Part shown: positions 1 to 11,308 of the stretch, piece by piece
How positions within the stretch are numbered: position 1 is the stretch's first letter
Layout: each line of letters begins with the position of its first letter
Source of the DNA: Viola odorata
Taxonomy: Eukaryota; Streptophyta; Magnoliopsida; Malpighiales; Violaceae
DNA: 64,000 nt
Assembly (NCBI GenBank): GCA_963691705.1
Contig: OY829537.1
Coordinates: 37,699,514 to 37,763,513, forward strand
Direction of reading: 5' to 3'
Notes under the pieces: generated by a model
The model's database searches: none
Told to the model about the DNA's origin: nothing
The model's input: the letters and a program-made list of their open reading frames with translations, nothing else
Position numbers and translations under genes: made by a program

Positions 1-1279
1 GTAGGGGGAGGGCGCGGTGTCTCTGCTCGAGCCTCTCGTTTCCTTGACAATTGTCTACCGGTTCGGGGCAGAGGAGTAAATTTGAGTCGACCCGTCACTA
101 GAATAACTAACAGCGATAGCGAGGATATGGATATCGAGAGAGAGCTTCGTCATGCATCCTCGACTCAATGAAAGAAATTTAGAGTGGAGAAAGACAATCC
201 GGCCGTTGAGATTCCTTCGAAAAAGGTTGACGAAGTCCCTATCATGGGGGTTGATGTGTCTACGGTGGCGAGCACATCTCGAACGACAAGAGTGACTGAG
301 GCGTCAACAAGAGTTATCGAGGCGTCAACTGTCTTTCCTCCCAAGGTTACTGAAGCTCCAGTAGCGGCAGATTTGCTTCCGCCGACTGACATCCCTGACT
401 CTCCTATTCCTTCTTATATTCCTGACGTGGTAACGCCAGCTCCTGGCCCAAGCGCACTTCCTGACCCACACGCTGGGGGTCCCCAACCGTTATTCTTTAC
501 TTCTATTTCGGGCATCGACAATTCTGTCAAGGGTTCCGCTCCCTCTCTTATCGCCAACCTTTCTCCTCAAGGTCCTCAAGGGGTTCCTTCTTATCGATTG
601 AATTTATCAACCTTTGGCACTAGCGGGCTTCGTGCCTTGGGGGTGTCGGACCCATTATCGCGAGACTAGCCATCAGCCCTCTTGGTAGGTGAAATATTTG
701 GCTCACTTATGGATAGAGAAGAGTTTCTGTGGCTTCCCCCCGATATTCAGCACGCACGTGTTCTGAATGACGTACTGGCCAACTTCTGCCAAGTGCATTA
801 ATTTCTTGAGGCTCATGGTGACAAGCTTCGAGGTTCGCCTGACTCGATGGGGCAATTTGGATGCCGTTTTAACCAAAGTGAACGGGTTAACGTGACTTTA
901 GAATCGCACCATGGTAGAGATGAATAATTATCGCGCTGAACTTGCAAGGGAGAAGTCTAAGGGGAAAGCCAAAGTTGAGCTGCTAGAGACAGAGCTGGTT
1001 TCAGCTGACAAGAGAAATTCTCTTCTTCGTGAAGAGATGTCGGCTTGTAACGCGGATCTGGCAAAGGTGCCCTCAAGTATAAACTAGTGGAAGAAGAGAG
1101 CCGTGCGGGCCTTTACCTCCGGATTCATGGATTACTATCGCAGTGGGTCTTTTGATCCCGCTAAGATAGCCGATTATGCCTCTGAAAAAATGAACGAAAT
1201 AGACGCGAGTGAAGAAGATTTTCTTTTTTCGGGAGAGGAGGAGGGAGGTGACGGGGGTGATGCCGGGGCGCTTCCGTAA
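1..1279 (+). pseudogene. Antisense ORF 1 (aORF-1) exon 2 remnant of Ret-A
   Basis: A decayed counterpart of the Ret-B gene at 54387-56505, on the strand opposite to Ret-A gag-pol. Residues encoded at 184-669 (for example the segments DSPIPSYIPDVV and SYRLNLSTFG) match DSPIAHCIPDVV and AYRMNLAEFC in Ret-B. Homology continues past stop codons through a coiled-coil stretch (about 900-1070) to a tail rich in E, G and D ending near 1277-1279. There is an in-frame TAG at 667-669, and later frames shift several times. The first exon would lie left of the window. The function is unknown. The protein is proline/serine-rich in its first half and heptad-like in its second half. Confidence 0.7.
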
Positions 1280-1359
1280 TCGGATAGTGCTGATGCCGCG
1301 GTGGGCATCAAGAGCTCCTCTCATCTCCGTTACTATTTTTTTCTTATTCCGAACATTGA

Positions 1360-2806
1360 ATCCATTCGGTTTGTATCTGTTGTCATTGCTTCTGTTCGAG
1401 CGTCTTCTTCCCTGGCTCCCCTAAAGAAGAGAAAGAAGACAGTACGCGTTGCCGCCCATACTCTTTCTTCAAACGCGGCAGCTTCTTTTGAGGTACCGAT
1501 TAACGACACTGTTACTGTATTTGTTTCTTTTATAACCACGTTATCTCAATCATTGTTTCTTAACGCTCTTTGGCGTTTCCTTTTGTTTTCTTATTCTTCT
1601 TAATGTTTCTCTCAGTAGGATACCATTGCTGCCTCTACCCAGTTACCGCCGTCTAACAACTTGGATCTGGGCCATATACTTCGACGCAAGAAACAACGGC
1701 TTGACGGGGAAAACACGAGTTTACCAGCGGGTCCCGTCGTCAATAAAGGGGACAACGCTACCATTTTTACTTCGATGTCACCTTTTGACGGTCACTCTTC
1801 TGACCCTTTGGGGACTATGGGCATTTCTGGGTCTTTTGACGCTTCGCCCAATTCTCTCAGCTCCTCACTTCCTCCTTCTTATTCCACTGTCCTGGGCTTT
1901 ACTGAGCATTTTACGGGGGTCGATTTTCTACCCTTTCTATCTCACAGTTCTTTTGGGCTCCATGGAGGCATTTATTCCAATCAACCTCCATCTCCGCCTA
2001 TCCCGCACTTTGTTCCTTCCAGTGCCTCAATGTATCGCCCTGGTGGCGATACCATGCCCCATCTCATGGTCGATCTAAGTTTGTTGGGCACGTCTGGTCC
2101 CGTTACCCATCAGGTTGACTTGAGCAACTTGCGCAGAGTTCGGTTTGCGGCTGTTGGGGGAGACAGTTCTGGAGGGATTTCCTCTTTCCTGGCCGCTCAT
2201 GCATTAACGTCCCCCGAGGAGAAGGAGGCGCTTCTTTCTCAGCCTGTTGACGAGCAGATGGCCTTTCTGCGTTCCACCTTGTTCTCTAGTTTCTCCCATT
2301 TTCATTACTGGTCTCAGTACATGTCACAGAAGGTCCCCTCTCTTACCTCCACCTCAGATGGGCTTACTGCCGCTCGCCGTGAGCTTTCCGACGAGCTCGA
2401 TAAGGAGCGAGAAGAAAGGAAGAAACTATCAGAGGAATGTCAAAGGTTGGTGATAGCTTTGGCGGCGGCCAAGAAAGACTTAAAGGTGGCCGTGGAGTAA
2501 GAGGCCGCTAAGGTGTGTGATCTTGAGGCTGCTTTAATGACGGAGAGAGCTGCAAAGGCGGCATTACAAGAGGAAAAAGTTGTGTTAGAGAAAGAGTCAT
2601 CCGAGAAGGGCAAGTGGTACATTAAGAATACGGCCCGCATCATGTCCGACTACTTCGTGAATATTCATGGGGAGGATGTGTATGACGTGGAAGCCCTTAT
2701 TAATGCTTTCCAGAAGGGATCAGGGGACCTTACAGATGTCCGCTTTTGCAAAGAGAGGATGAGGGGTAACGAAGGCCAAGGGGACAGCGAGGCTGCCGCG
2801 CGATAG
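1360..2806 (+). pseudogene. Antisense ORF 2 (aORF-2) of Ret-A, exon 1 missing
   Basis: Counterpart of the Ret-B gene at 51469-53759. An exon-2 piece (about 1360-1516, with the segment LSSNAAASFEVPINDT) matches SSQTVVSSEAMVDPIP of Ret-B. It is followed by an intron and then a long exon 3 (1619-2806). Exon 3 starts with a segment aligning to EVVAASAPSTS of Ret-B. It continues through a Ser/Pro-rich region and a coiled coil rich in E, R and K, and ends with a motif EKGKWYI...IMSDYFV that matches EKSRWYL...IMSEAVM in Ret-B. One in-frame TAA sits at 2498-2500. The N-terminal domain exon is absent, so a deletion appears to have joined the end of aORF-1 to exon 2 around 1290-1360. The function is unknown. 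Confidence 0.7.
1517..1618 (+). other. Probable intron of Ret-A aORF-2
   Basis: A GT-start after the codons for DTVT, a T-rich tract, and a CTCTCAG/TAG acceptor at 1611-1618. It interrupts the reading frame at the same place as intron 2 of the Ret-B gene (52619-52695), and the flanking protein segments align in both copies. Using the acceptor at 1618 restores phase 0, whereas using 1615 puts a TAG first. The body is T-rich on the coding strand, as plant introns are. Confidence 0.65.
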
Positions 2807-3720
2807 GCGCTTTTATCGCCTTTTTTGGATATCGGGTACCACCTGTTTTTATTGTTTACTCTTTAGGGCTTTTGTCTTTCGTAGCCCCTTGTGGGTTTCT
2901 TGAACAGTTATCGCATATATATATGTGTATATATTATTTCTTTTCATAACTGATCCCTTTCCACTCATCTCCTTTTTTTGAGCTCCAACGATAAGATAGT
3001 TGCCGCGGTAGGATAACACAATTCCCCCAGAAAATGAGATAACCATGGTATCGCCATATAATCTATAGGATCATAGACGCCGATAATGAATACCACGTCG
3101 GACAACGCGACATGACTTAAACATGTGCATTTCAATGTTGGTGTAGAATAATGCTGCTTAGCAGATAGCTTCAGAAGTAGAACTCATAGGAATAACTTAT
3201 AATCAATATTATCCACGATGCGTGGTGTATACCCACGCGCGCCTTCGATGTGGCAGTATCCTCCCGGGGGCGTTACACCGCTGAAGAGATAATTCAATCG
3301 ATAAGACTTCGTCTAGGATGAGCAATTTTATAACGATATCGTGCTGACGCAGATATTGTCGATCAGCGACGAGCAATTCCATATAGATAAAGAATTCTAT
3401 ACAGATAAGCGCAGACTTATCCCTTTCCACAAGAATAGATATCCAAGGGGGGACCAAACGCGTGCGTCCCTCTGACTGTATTTCCCGAACCGAGGTGACA
3501 AGAACGCTGGCCATTGATCACGTACCCGCCGCAATGACAGGTCACATGATGCTATTGATTACGCGGGTGTCAATTTCCCTCTCGTTCCCACAATGTCCTG
3601 CATATTCTCAGTCGATGCATTAGGGCATTAGTCAAAATATTGTGCAATAATTAAATGTTAATTACCATTTAGGAGCCGTCGTGCCATCGTATTCAAGTGT
3701 CGGTAGCATTATCCGTGTCA
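2807..3720. other. Ret-A spacer with no recognised gene
   Basis: This stretch lies between the antisense ORFs and the tandem repeats of Ret-A and corresponds to about 51080-51468 in Ret-B. It contains a short TA-rich run near 2910-2932. No protein homology is recognised on either strand. Confidence 0.5.
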
Positions 3721-3870
3721 CTTTCTCAACCAGCCATCTTCACCAGGCATTTCCTATTTGGTTACTCACTGGGATTTCGCGACATATCGCTTTCTCAACC
3801 AGCCATCTTCGCCAGGGATTTCCCATCTGGTTACTCGCTGGGATTTCGTGATTTCTTTCCGCATTTCTAA
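3721..3870 (+). repeat. Two-copy tandem repeat of Ret-A (about 70-78 bp)
   Basis: Two adjacent units each carry TTTCTCAACCAGCCATCTTC followed by a GATTTC...GGTTACTC...GGGATTTCG segment. The segment GGTTACTCGCTGGGATTTCG aligns to the 78-bp unit of Ret-B (50697-51080) read on the opposite strand, as expected from the inverted orientation of the two elements. Confidence 0.7.
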
Positions 3871-3879
3871 GTTTCCACG

Positions 3880-4395
3880 GTCGGCCCAGACAATGCCTAG
3901 TCTTAGTGAGTTGTCTGATCAAGACCAGCCATCACAAGGATAGGACTTTTCACATCCAGGCGTTGACCTCGCATCCCGGAGTCGTGCCTCGTCTCAGTGA
4001 GCCATCTATATTAGCCGGACATCACGAGGATATGACTTTTCACTTCCAGGATGGAGTTACTATCTCTCTGGGGCATGCCACGTCTTTGTGAACCATCTGT
4101 GTTAGCCCGGTTATAATAATAGGACTTTTCACTCCCAGAGAAGTCTGGATGTGCCTCATCTTGGTGGGTTGTCTGTGTTAGCACGGTTGCCACAAGGATA
4201 GGACTTTGCACTCCCGGGGGTGTCGGAACGTGCCTCGTCTTCGAGGCCCACCTGTGTTAGCACGGCTGCCCCCAAGGATAGGACTTTTCACTTCCGACAC
4301 TTATTTTTAGGTATGCCAGGGCGTGCACTCAACTTACTGAGCCGTCTAATCAGGACCGGTCGTCACAAGGATAAGACTTTTCACTCCTAGCACCC
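3880..4395 (+). repeat. Six-copy tandem repeat of Ret-A (about 80-87 bp unit)
   Basis: The core AAGGATAGGACTTTTCAC recurs near 3939, 4026, 4113, 4196, 4276 and 4370. It is followed by a variable segment and then CGTGCCTCGTCT..GTGAG and TGTGTTAGC blocks. The reverse complement (GTGAAAATCCTATCCTTGTG) forms the equivalent array of Ret-B at 50205-50695. The array lies just downstream of integrase in both elements. Confidence 0.85.
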
Positions 4396-4508
4396 TTCTT
4401 CATTTATCATCTGCACATAATCAACAACCACAAAAAAGACAAAAATATTCTCTATTCAAGTGTTAGCGCACGTTAGGGCTGGCATTAGCAAAGAGGTGCA
4501 GAGATATA

Positions 4509-5660
4509 TCAAAATCTAGCATGGTATAATTTCAAACGAGCAATATTCCAAGAGTTAGGTAAGGGAGTACCGTCAAGTGTTTCCAGGTGATACGCTCCCT
4601 TTTCGATAATGTGGGTAACGCGGTATGGGCCATCCCAGTTCAGACTGAGTTTCCCCATGCGTTGTCCGGTTGCTCGTTTGTCTCTAAGTACCAAATCGCC
4701 TGCTTTTAGCAGTCATTCTTTGACGCGCCTATTGTGATAACGCGACATTTTTTATTTATAATGGAGTATTTTCAGAAGAGCTTCCTCATGCCATTCTGGT
4801 AATGCGTCGAGGTTTTCTCGTAACCTCTCCTCGTTCAGTTCCTCCCTAAAGTGTGCCACTCGAAGGCTCATAGCACCGATTTCTACTGGTGTGACGGCCT
4901 CAGTGTCGAAGGCCAATGCGAAGGACATTTCTCCAGTGCTGGTCTTAACGGTCATGCGGTACGCCCACATCACATACGGTAGCTCGTTTGCCCACTTCTT
5001 TTTGGATCCTTCCAATTTTTTCTTAATGCCGCTGAGAATGCTTCAATTTGTCACCTCCGCTTGACCATTGGTCTGTGGATGAGCCACGGAAGAGAACCTT
5101 TGTTCGATCTGGAATTTCACGCATTGGTCTCTAAAGAAATGGTTGGTGAATTACGTCTCGGGGTACACCAAACTGCATGATAACCTGGTGTTTGAAGAAA
5201 TGCCAAATTTTTTCTGTTGTGATGTTGGCAACCGTTTCCACTTCTGCCCATTTTGTGAAGTAATCCACTGCCACGACCTCAAATTTTAGTTGAGACCTTG
5301 CCTTGGGAAACGGTCCTAGGATATCGATCACCCATTTCGCGAAAGGACAAAGAGTCATAATTTTAGAGATTTTCGTGGCGGGCTATCGAGGAATCTTAGA
5401 GAACTCCTGACACTTTTGACAAGTCCGTACATAATTGTGGCAATCTCTTCGAATAGTGGGCCAATAGAATCTTGACCTGAAAACTTGCGCGGCCAAGGTA
5501 CCGCCTGATGCGTGCATGCCGTATATCCCTTTATGGATTTCTCGCAAGGTATGAAGACCTTCTTGTTCTGTTATACACTTGGCGGCTGGGTGGGAGAAGC
5601 ATCTCCGAACCAGTTCCCCGTCATAGTAGGTACACCGTGCCACTTATTTCAGCACTTTCT
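4509..5660 (-). pseudogene. Ret-A integrase, broken
   Basis: Reading leftward: a zinc-binding H-H-C-C region (about 5383-5640, ending CHNYVRTCQKCQEF), then the core with WVIDILGPF (first catalytic Asp) near 5330, then the C-terminal part ending MGKLSLNWDGPYRV...NIARLKLYHARF at 4509. Compared with Ret-B, a short deletion near 5140-5150 removes the SDNG motif with the second catalytic Asp and shifts the frame. Further frame breaks lie at about 5020-5130 and 4700-4750. The enzyme would join element cDNA to the chromosome, but this copy cannot be functional. Confidence 0.85.
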
Positions 5661-7380
5661 TTTTCTCGACTTATCCGCGGGTAGCTCCTCATGTTTCAAG
5701 TATTTTATTACGGAGATTCGCCAGTCGCTTTCAATTTCTTCAACACAAAGTGACGCTTGCTGCTCCATGAAGGAAGGTACCGATATTTCTTGGTAGTATA
5801 CGTCCTTAGGTATGGATGCTTCTGGGTTTGCAACAAGTTTGGCCAGGTTGTCTGCTTCAGCATTATCCTCTTGAGGAATGTGCTCAAAGCTGACCTGTAT
5901 GCCACTTTTCTTTATTTCTAGCAACTCGCGTTTCACTTTAGCGAGGTACGGAACCATGATGGGCTCTCTGGCCTGGGAGTGTCCCAAGACTTGGCCCATT
6001 ATCAATTTGGAATTGCCACAGATCTTTAGTCGTAAGTCTCCCATCATTCTCGTATCGTGTATGGCCTTGGTGGAAAGGCTTGTTCCTATCCTGAGTCCAG
6101 CCAGTAACGCCTCATACTCTGCTGCATTATTGGATAACGGCTGCACTATTCTGATGACGTATCGTATCTGTATATTATGCGGCCCAATGATGAAGATTCT
6201 GGCTCCGGCTAGTTCCTGATTCTTTGCTCCATCCATGTGAATGACCCACAAGTCAGTGTATGTTTCAGGGAACGAGAGGTCCAAGTCATCTTTTTCCTCT
6301 TCCGGTAGGTCCATTAACGGGTCCTCTGTGAAGGTGCACTCGGCTATGAAGTCTGCTAGGACTTGGGCTTTCACAGAGGGTGGGTTTTTATACCGCAACC
6401 CGTATTGCTCAAGTTCGATGGCCCAAATCAATATTCTTCCTGAGGACTCAGGTTTATGAAATATCCTTTTCAAAAGCAGGTCAGTAAGTACGATGACGGG
6501 ATAGGCTTGGAAGTATCTATCCATTTTTCGCGTGGCCAGTATTAGCGCAAATGTTATTTTCTCAATGCGAGCATACCACAGCTCGGCATCTTTCAAAACA
6601 TGACTTACGAAGTAGAGGGGGCGGTGTAGATGGTTGTCGTCACGAATGAGGATGGCACTAACCACTTCGTCAGCAACGCCAAGATATAAGCATAGGGTGT
6701 CGCCCGGTTCGGGCCTTGTCAACACCAGGTCGGATGATAAATAGACTTTCAGGCTTGTAAAAGTCTCTTCAAATTCTGCTGTCCACCGAAAGGGGGCTTT
6801 CTTGCGCATGACCTTGAAAAAAGGAAGGCATCTCTCGCCCTACTTGGAGATAAATCGTCCTAGGGTGATAACAGGCCCTGTTAATTTTTGTACCTCCTTG
6901 ACAGTTCGATGAGATATCATGTCCTCGATAGCTTTGACCTTCGAGGGGTTGGGCTGGATACCTTTCTGACTGACCACGTAACCCAAAAACTTGCCCGTTT
7001 GGAATGCGAACATGCATTTACACGGGTTTAGCTTCATCTGGTATTCTCTCATCACGTCAAAAACTTCTTTCAAGTCGAGCAAGTGGTCCTTGAAGCTTCG
7101 GCTTTTGACCAATATGTCGTCAACGTAGGTTTCCACATTCTTTCCAATTTGTTTTTCAAATATTTTATTCGCCATACGTTGGAAGGTTGCTCCAACGTTC
7201 TTCAGCCCAAACAGCATCGCCGTGTAGCAGTAAGTGGCTTTTGGAGTGATGAAGGTGGTCTTTTCTTCATCCTCTATAGCCATAGGGATTTGATGATATC
7301 CGGAGTTGGCGTCTAAGGAACTCAGATATGCGTACCCGGCGGTCTGCTCGACTAGCTGATCGATTCGAGGGAGTGGGTAC
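5649..7380 (-). pseudogene. Ret-A reverse transcriptase, RNase H and second (archaeal-type) RNase H
   Basis: The RT palm (6840-7283) carries FGLKNVGATFQRMAN and the catalytic YVDD (ETYVDDILVKS). After a frameshift near 6810-6840 comes an RNase H/connection-like domain whose usual D-A-S is replaced (LYLGVADEVVSAIL). A second RNase H follows, with IHMDGA, AAEYEALLAG, GNSKLI and NAEADNLA in the catalytic positions. One of these, normally GDSKLI as in Ret-B, has Asn here. The dual RNase H arrangement is characteristic of the Tat group. At 7380 the frame is cut by the solo LTR, and the missing N-terminal RT continues at 9437. Confidence 0.88.
7376..7380 (+). repeat. Target-site duplication, left copy (GGTAC)
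   Basis: Five bases immediately before the solo LTR. They pair with GGTAG at 9437-9441 with one mismatch. Removing LTR plus one copy makes the Ret-A sequence continuous with Ret-B at this point. Confidence 0.65.
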
Positions 7381-9436
7381 TGTTGCTACCCGATTTTGGA
7401 TTTAAAATTTTTCATTTGTCCCATTTCTGTCATCAATTTTCTAAAAATTGTACTTCCATTTAGTTACGTCAGTCTGATGTTTATTTTTACGCTTAATGTC
7501 ATTTAAATTTTATTCCATACTTTTTTCGCATTTTTATCACTTTTTCCGTTCGAACCCGTATCGGTTCCGAGTAAAAGTCTCGAAACCGATGGTCGAACAA
7601 TTCCATTCATTAGCTACTCATTTGTTATTATTTTTCTAACTCGCGTTATCTCTTCGCATTTCGTTAAATTTTCATTTTAACAATTTTTATGTTCGAACTT
7701 TTGTCACAGTATAAGCGAATTTTTATCGAACTATGCAGTGAGTATTTTGCTGCTTACCCCAAAAAAAAAATTTTTATTATTTTATTCTATGTTTTTAGCA
7801 TTTTCGGTTTCAATTTTTGTTCGATTTCGGGTAAGATTTCTCGTAACGATAGCTCCAACCAATAAATAAATACTGTGCATTTGTTCCTCTCAATCTCATC
7901 CCAGCCGTGGATCAAGTCAAATGAGTCATATTCAACTCATCCAACGGCCATCTCCTTCACCCTTGGCCTCCAAGTTTTGCAATTAATGCAACCATCCTCG
8001 AGCCTCACGTTCTTCCTCGAGCCACGCCTTACTGTTCCCTCGATCCTCATCATCCCTTGACATCATCAACGCCGACGTCATCATCTCTTCCACCGCCTCA
8101 CAACACCCTAAATAGCAAGCAGCACCATCTTAAACAAAGAGAGGGGGGGGGGGGAGAAAGAAAAAACGGAGAGAAGAACGAATACACAAACCCTTCTATC
8201 CCTCATCTTTTACACTCCCACAAGCTTCCTAACCCCCTCATGAACGCTTAAGTAGCTTTAAAAGTCAAAAAAATCCGTTCCAAGCAATCCAGAAGCTCCG
8301 GCTGTAGCAAGCTCGTTTGTCCACTTGTGTTGATCCCTTTCAACTAGCTCGGTGATCACTCTAACCTATCTTAATAACTATGTTTTGGATTTAATTTCAC
8401 TACCACCGTATCAATTTAATGATTTGGAGTTGTATTTAATTAATACCTCAATTTTTAGTTTATTTGCTTGGTATTTTCTACTTTGAATTTTGCTTGTGTT
8501 TATGCCCGGTTCGGTACTGTTTGGTGACGGGAGAGGGGATGTTGGAAAAAAGGGATGTTTTGGGCATGGTCTGGCCGGCGACAGCTATGGGCGGTGGAGC
8601 TGCAATGTTGGCAGCAGTGGTGGCAACGTGGAGAAGATGACACTGTTTAATGTCCATGGAGGGAAAGGAAACGCGGGCTAGGCCACGCGTGTGTGGCCCT
8701 GGGCCGGCGCTGTGCGCCTGGCCCAGGCGAGGTGAAAGTTGGGCCTGCTCAGGCCCAGCGTGGAAGGGAAGAAGAAAGGGGCCCAACTTTATTGTTATTC
8801 ATTTTTTATTTCATTATATTTTTTTATTTATTTTTTATTTTCTATTTTCTATTTTTTTAATTTTTTTCTATTTTTTTTAGTAAGTTTATTCGTATGTTTG
8901 TACTATTTATTTATTTCCGCACCTGCACCGTTTATTTATTTTTCGCATCCATGTTTATTTTCGTATATTATGATAATTATTTTGCACGAAAAAATAATAA
9001 TCAATGGCGCTCGCATACAAAAAAAAGTGTCAAACGTTTATCTTCCGTGCCAAATAACTCCGATAAAAAGGGTATATCCGCCCGATACCCTTCCCAAGTA
9101 AACGTTTCTTCCCTTTTATTTATTCATGCTTTTTGCGCATTCGTATGCATTAATGTCAGAATTTAAACACCTCTTTGTTCGGTAACCTTTTAGGATGTGA
9201 CTCGGGTGCCTAACACCTTCCCGAGTCCATAAAGCGACCCCGAACCGCTGTTCTCGGGTTCAGACCCACTTTGCCTTAGCTTTTTATTTTTATGCATGAC
9301 AAATAGGTTCCCTAAACCTAGAAATAAATTAGGGTGGCGACTTCATATGCATTATGTGAGATGAGTCCGATTTCGTCTCACATCGCGTCCCAAACACGCG
9401 TCGCATTAGGAAAACTCCAAAAAAGGGGGTGCGACA
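7381..9436 (+). mobile_element. Solo LTR of an Ogre/Tat-type element, inserted in Ret-A RT
   Basis: It starts TGTTGCTACCCGATTTTG and ends GGGGGTGCGACA, like the LTRs of C1 and C2 (TGTTGATACCCGAATTTTG ... GGGGCGCGACA). It shares with them the block GGTAACC..GGATGTGACTCGGG and TGCCTAACACCTTCCCGAG at about 9180-9225. It is AT-rich with no coding capacity. No PBS or internal region follows: Ret-A pol resumes directly at 9437. It is therefore a solo LTR left by LTR-LTR recombination. A run of about 13 G sits near 8143-8155. Confidence 0.85.
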
Positions 9437-10390
9437 GGTAGCAATCTTTAGGACAGGCATCGTCGAAGTCAGTGAAGTCGATGCACATATGCCAGTCTCC
9501 GTTGGGTTTCGGAACAAGAACTGGGTTAGCTAACCAGGTTGGATATTGGACTTTGCGAATAAAGCCTGTGTCTAGGAGTTTCGTCACCTCCTTGTCAACA
9601 GCTAACGCGTTCTTCGTAGAGAACGCTCTTCGCTTCTGTTGGACCGGCTTGACATATGGGTCGACATTAAGTCAGTGTTCTTCCATATCTCGCGAAATAC
9701 CAGGCATATCTGCAAGCTTCCATGCGAACTCTCCTTTATATTTGTTCAACAGTTGAGCTAATTGGAGGTTTTCCTCTGGATTGAGCTTTTTGCTAACCAG
9801 GAAATTCACTTCGCTGATCCCGTTAACTGGTACGGGCACCATCTTGTCCACAGGTTGAGTGCGTTTCTCATCATTCTGCTCATATGGATCCACCGTGACA
9901 CACACATATCTATCACAACTCTTCTGAGACATGAGTAGGTAACATTTAGCCGCCAATTTCTGGTCACCTTTGATTGAGACCACTCCATCCCAGGAGGGAT
10001 ACTTCATCCTCAAATGTTTTTGAGATATCGCTGCCCCAAAATGGTTGAGGAACGGTCGCCCGAGTATGGCGTTATAGAGCAAGGTGAGGTCAACGACTAG
10101 GAATAATAGCTCCTCTGACCGTTTGGATGTGTCTTCTCTAAAGTACACCGGCAGCGTTGTGACTCCAGTCACAGGGATTGGGATTCCATCAACCCCAATT
10201 ATCGACTTCTTGCACGGTGTCAGCTCGTTATCAGGGTGTTTCATGAGGTTATAAGCCTCTAACGAAAATAGATTAACTGCGCTTCCATTATCAACAAGAG
10301 TTCTTCCGACCCCCGTGGCTACCAATGACAGGCGTAACCACTAGTGCATCATTATGCGGAAACACGACATCTTTCTCGTCTTCCTCGGAG
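9437..10390 (-). pseudogene. Ret-A protease and N-terminal RT
   Basis: The aspartic protease region (about 9940-10390) has the active-site segment LVDNGSAVNLF and the second motif AILGRPFL. The usual D-S/T-G triad reads D-N-G, as in Ret-B. It is followed by the spacer KGEFAWKLADMPGI and the RT start (YPTWLANPVLVPKPNGDWHMCIDF, two fragments at 9378-9587 and upstream). There are frame changes near 10310 and 9660. The end at 9437 abuts the solo LTR and continues at 7380. Confidence 0.85.
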
Positions 10391-10436
10391 AAGGATAACA
10401 CCATTCGATCCAACGCACTTATCACTTCACTTCTTA

Positions 10437-11308
10437 TTAACGCGCCCCTCGCTTTTGCTTGTCTTCGGCTGTGGGCGTTAACTGTATAGGCTCGTCAAGG
10501 TACGGTGTGCCCCCAGGAATAATGTTGATGATGGGAAAATCGTCTTCGTCAATCACAAGCGTTTCTCTACCTCTTCCAATAGGTGTGTTATCATTTCCCG
10601 GAGCGCGAGTAGGTGGCTGTCTGTTGTCAGACGTCCTATTTGTCGAGTTGTTCCTGACTTCTTCTCTTGCCTTAGTGGCAAATTCCCTGAGGTATCCTTC
10701 TTCTACCAAGCGCTATATTGCCAGCTTTAATTCTGTACACGCATCTATAGAGTGCCCTTTGACTTTATGAAATTTGCAGAAGGCATTTTCCCTTCCTCCC
10801 ATGACTACTCCTGGCTTTACGGGAGCTAGATAACGGATGGGGAGATTCCGCTGTTCCACAATTGCTAAGATTTCTGCCCTTGGCAATATAAGGGAAGGAA
10901 GGCCTGGGTCGTAAATCCGGCCCTTGGGAGGATCTGCCTGTCGCCGAGTAGGGGAGTTATCGGATCTTCCCCTTGAAGAGTTGCCTCTTCGTATGTTGGA
11001 GGTTTTTGGGATATGATCTTTTCGTTGGGCGTAATCGTCTACAAAATGACCATCGGGGATTGCGTTACTAGGGTCGTTCGGAGCCTGAGCTACTTTTTGC
11101 GGCATATTTTGAGTTTTGTCTCAACGCATCCAAAGTTGCCGGGGGCTCCACCATCAATGTCTCTCGCAATTTCTCATAACGACAGTTCCGCTTCAAGGTT
11201 TCCACATCAAAATTGATGGTAACGCCGGGTGTTGATGATATCTCCAGGTCGAAACGACTGAGAAAATCTTTCAAAGACTCTTGGGGTTTCCTATGTATGT
11301 CGAATAAC
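10437..11308 (-). pseudogene. Ret-A gag, C-terminal half
   Basis: It begins with LFDIHRKPQESLKDFLSRFDLEIS (part of the gag core shared with Ret-B). A basic linker follows, then a zinc knuckle of the form C-x2-H-x4-H-x4-C (CKFHKVKGHSIDAC), the Tat-type variant of CCHC. The gag frame ends at 10437-10439, where protease continues in a frame offset by -1. There is a frameshift near 11080-11110. The right end is cut by LARD-F, and the N-terminal half is at 16438-17497. Confidence 0.85.

Noticed and set aside
8142..8156. Poly-G run in the solo LTR, and the poly-C run at 34501-34517
   Set aside because: Simple homopolymers in LTR DNA; length may even be assembly-dependent. No function can be argued.
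8739..9166. Overlapping plus frames in the solo LTR with long F/Y/L runs
   Set aside because: Produced by T-rich LTR DNA; no start context or homology.
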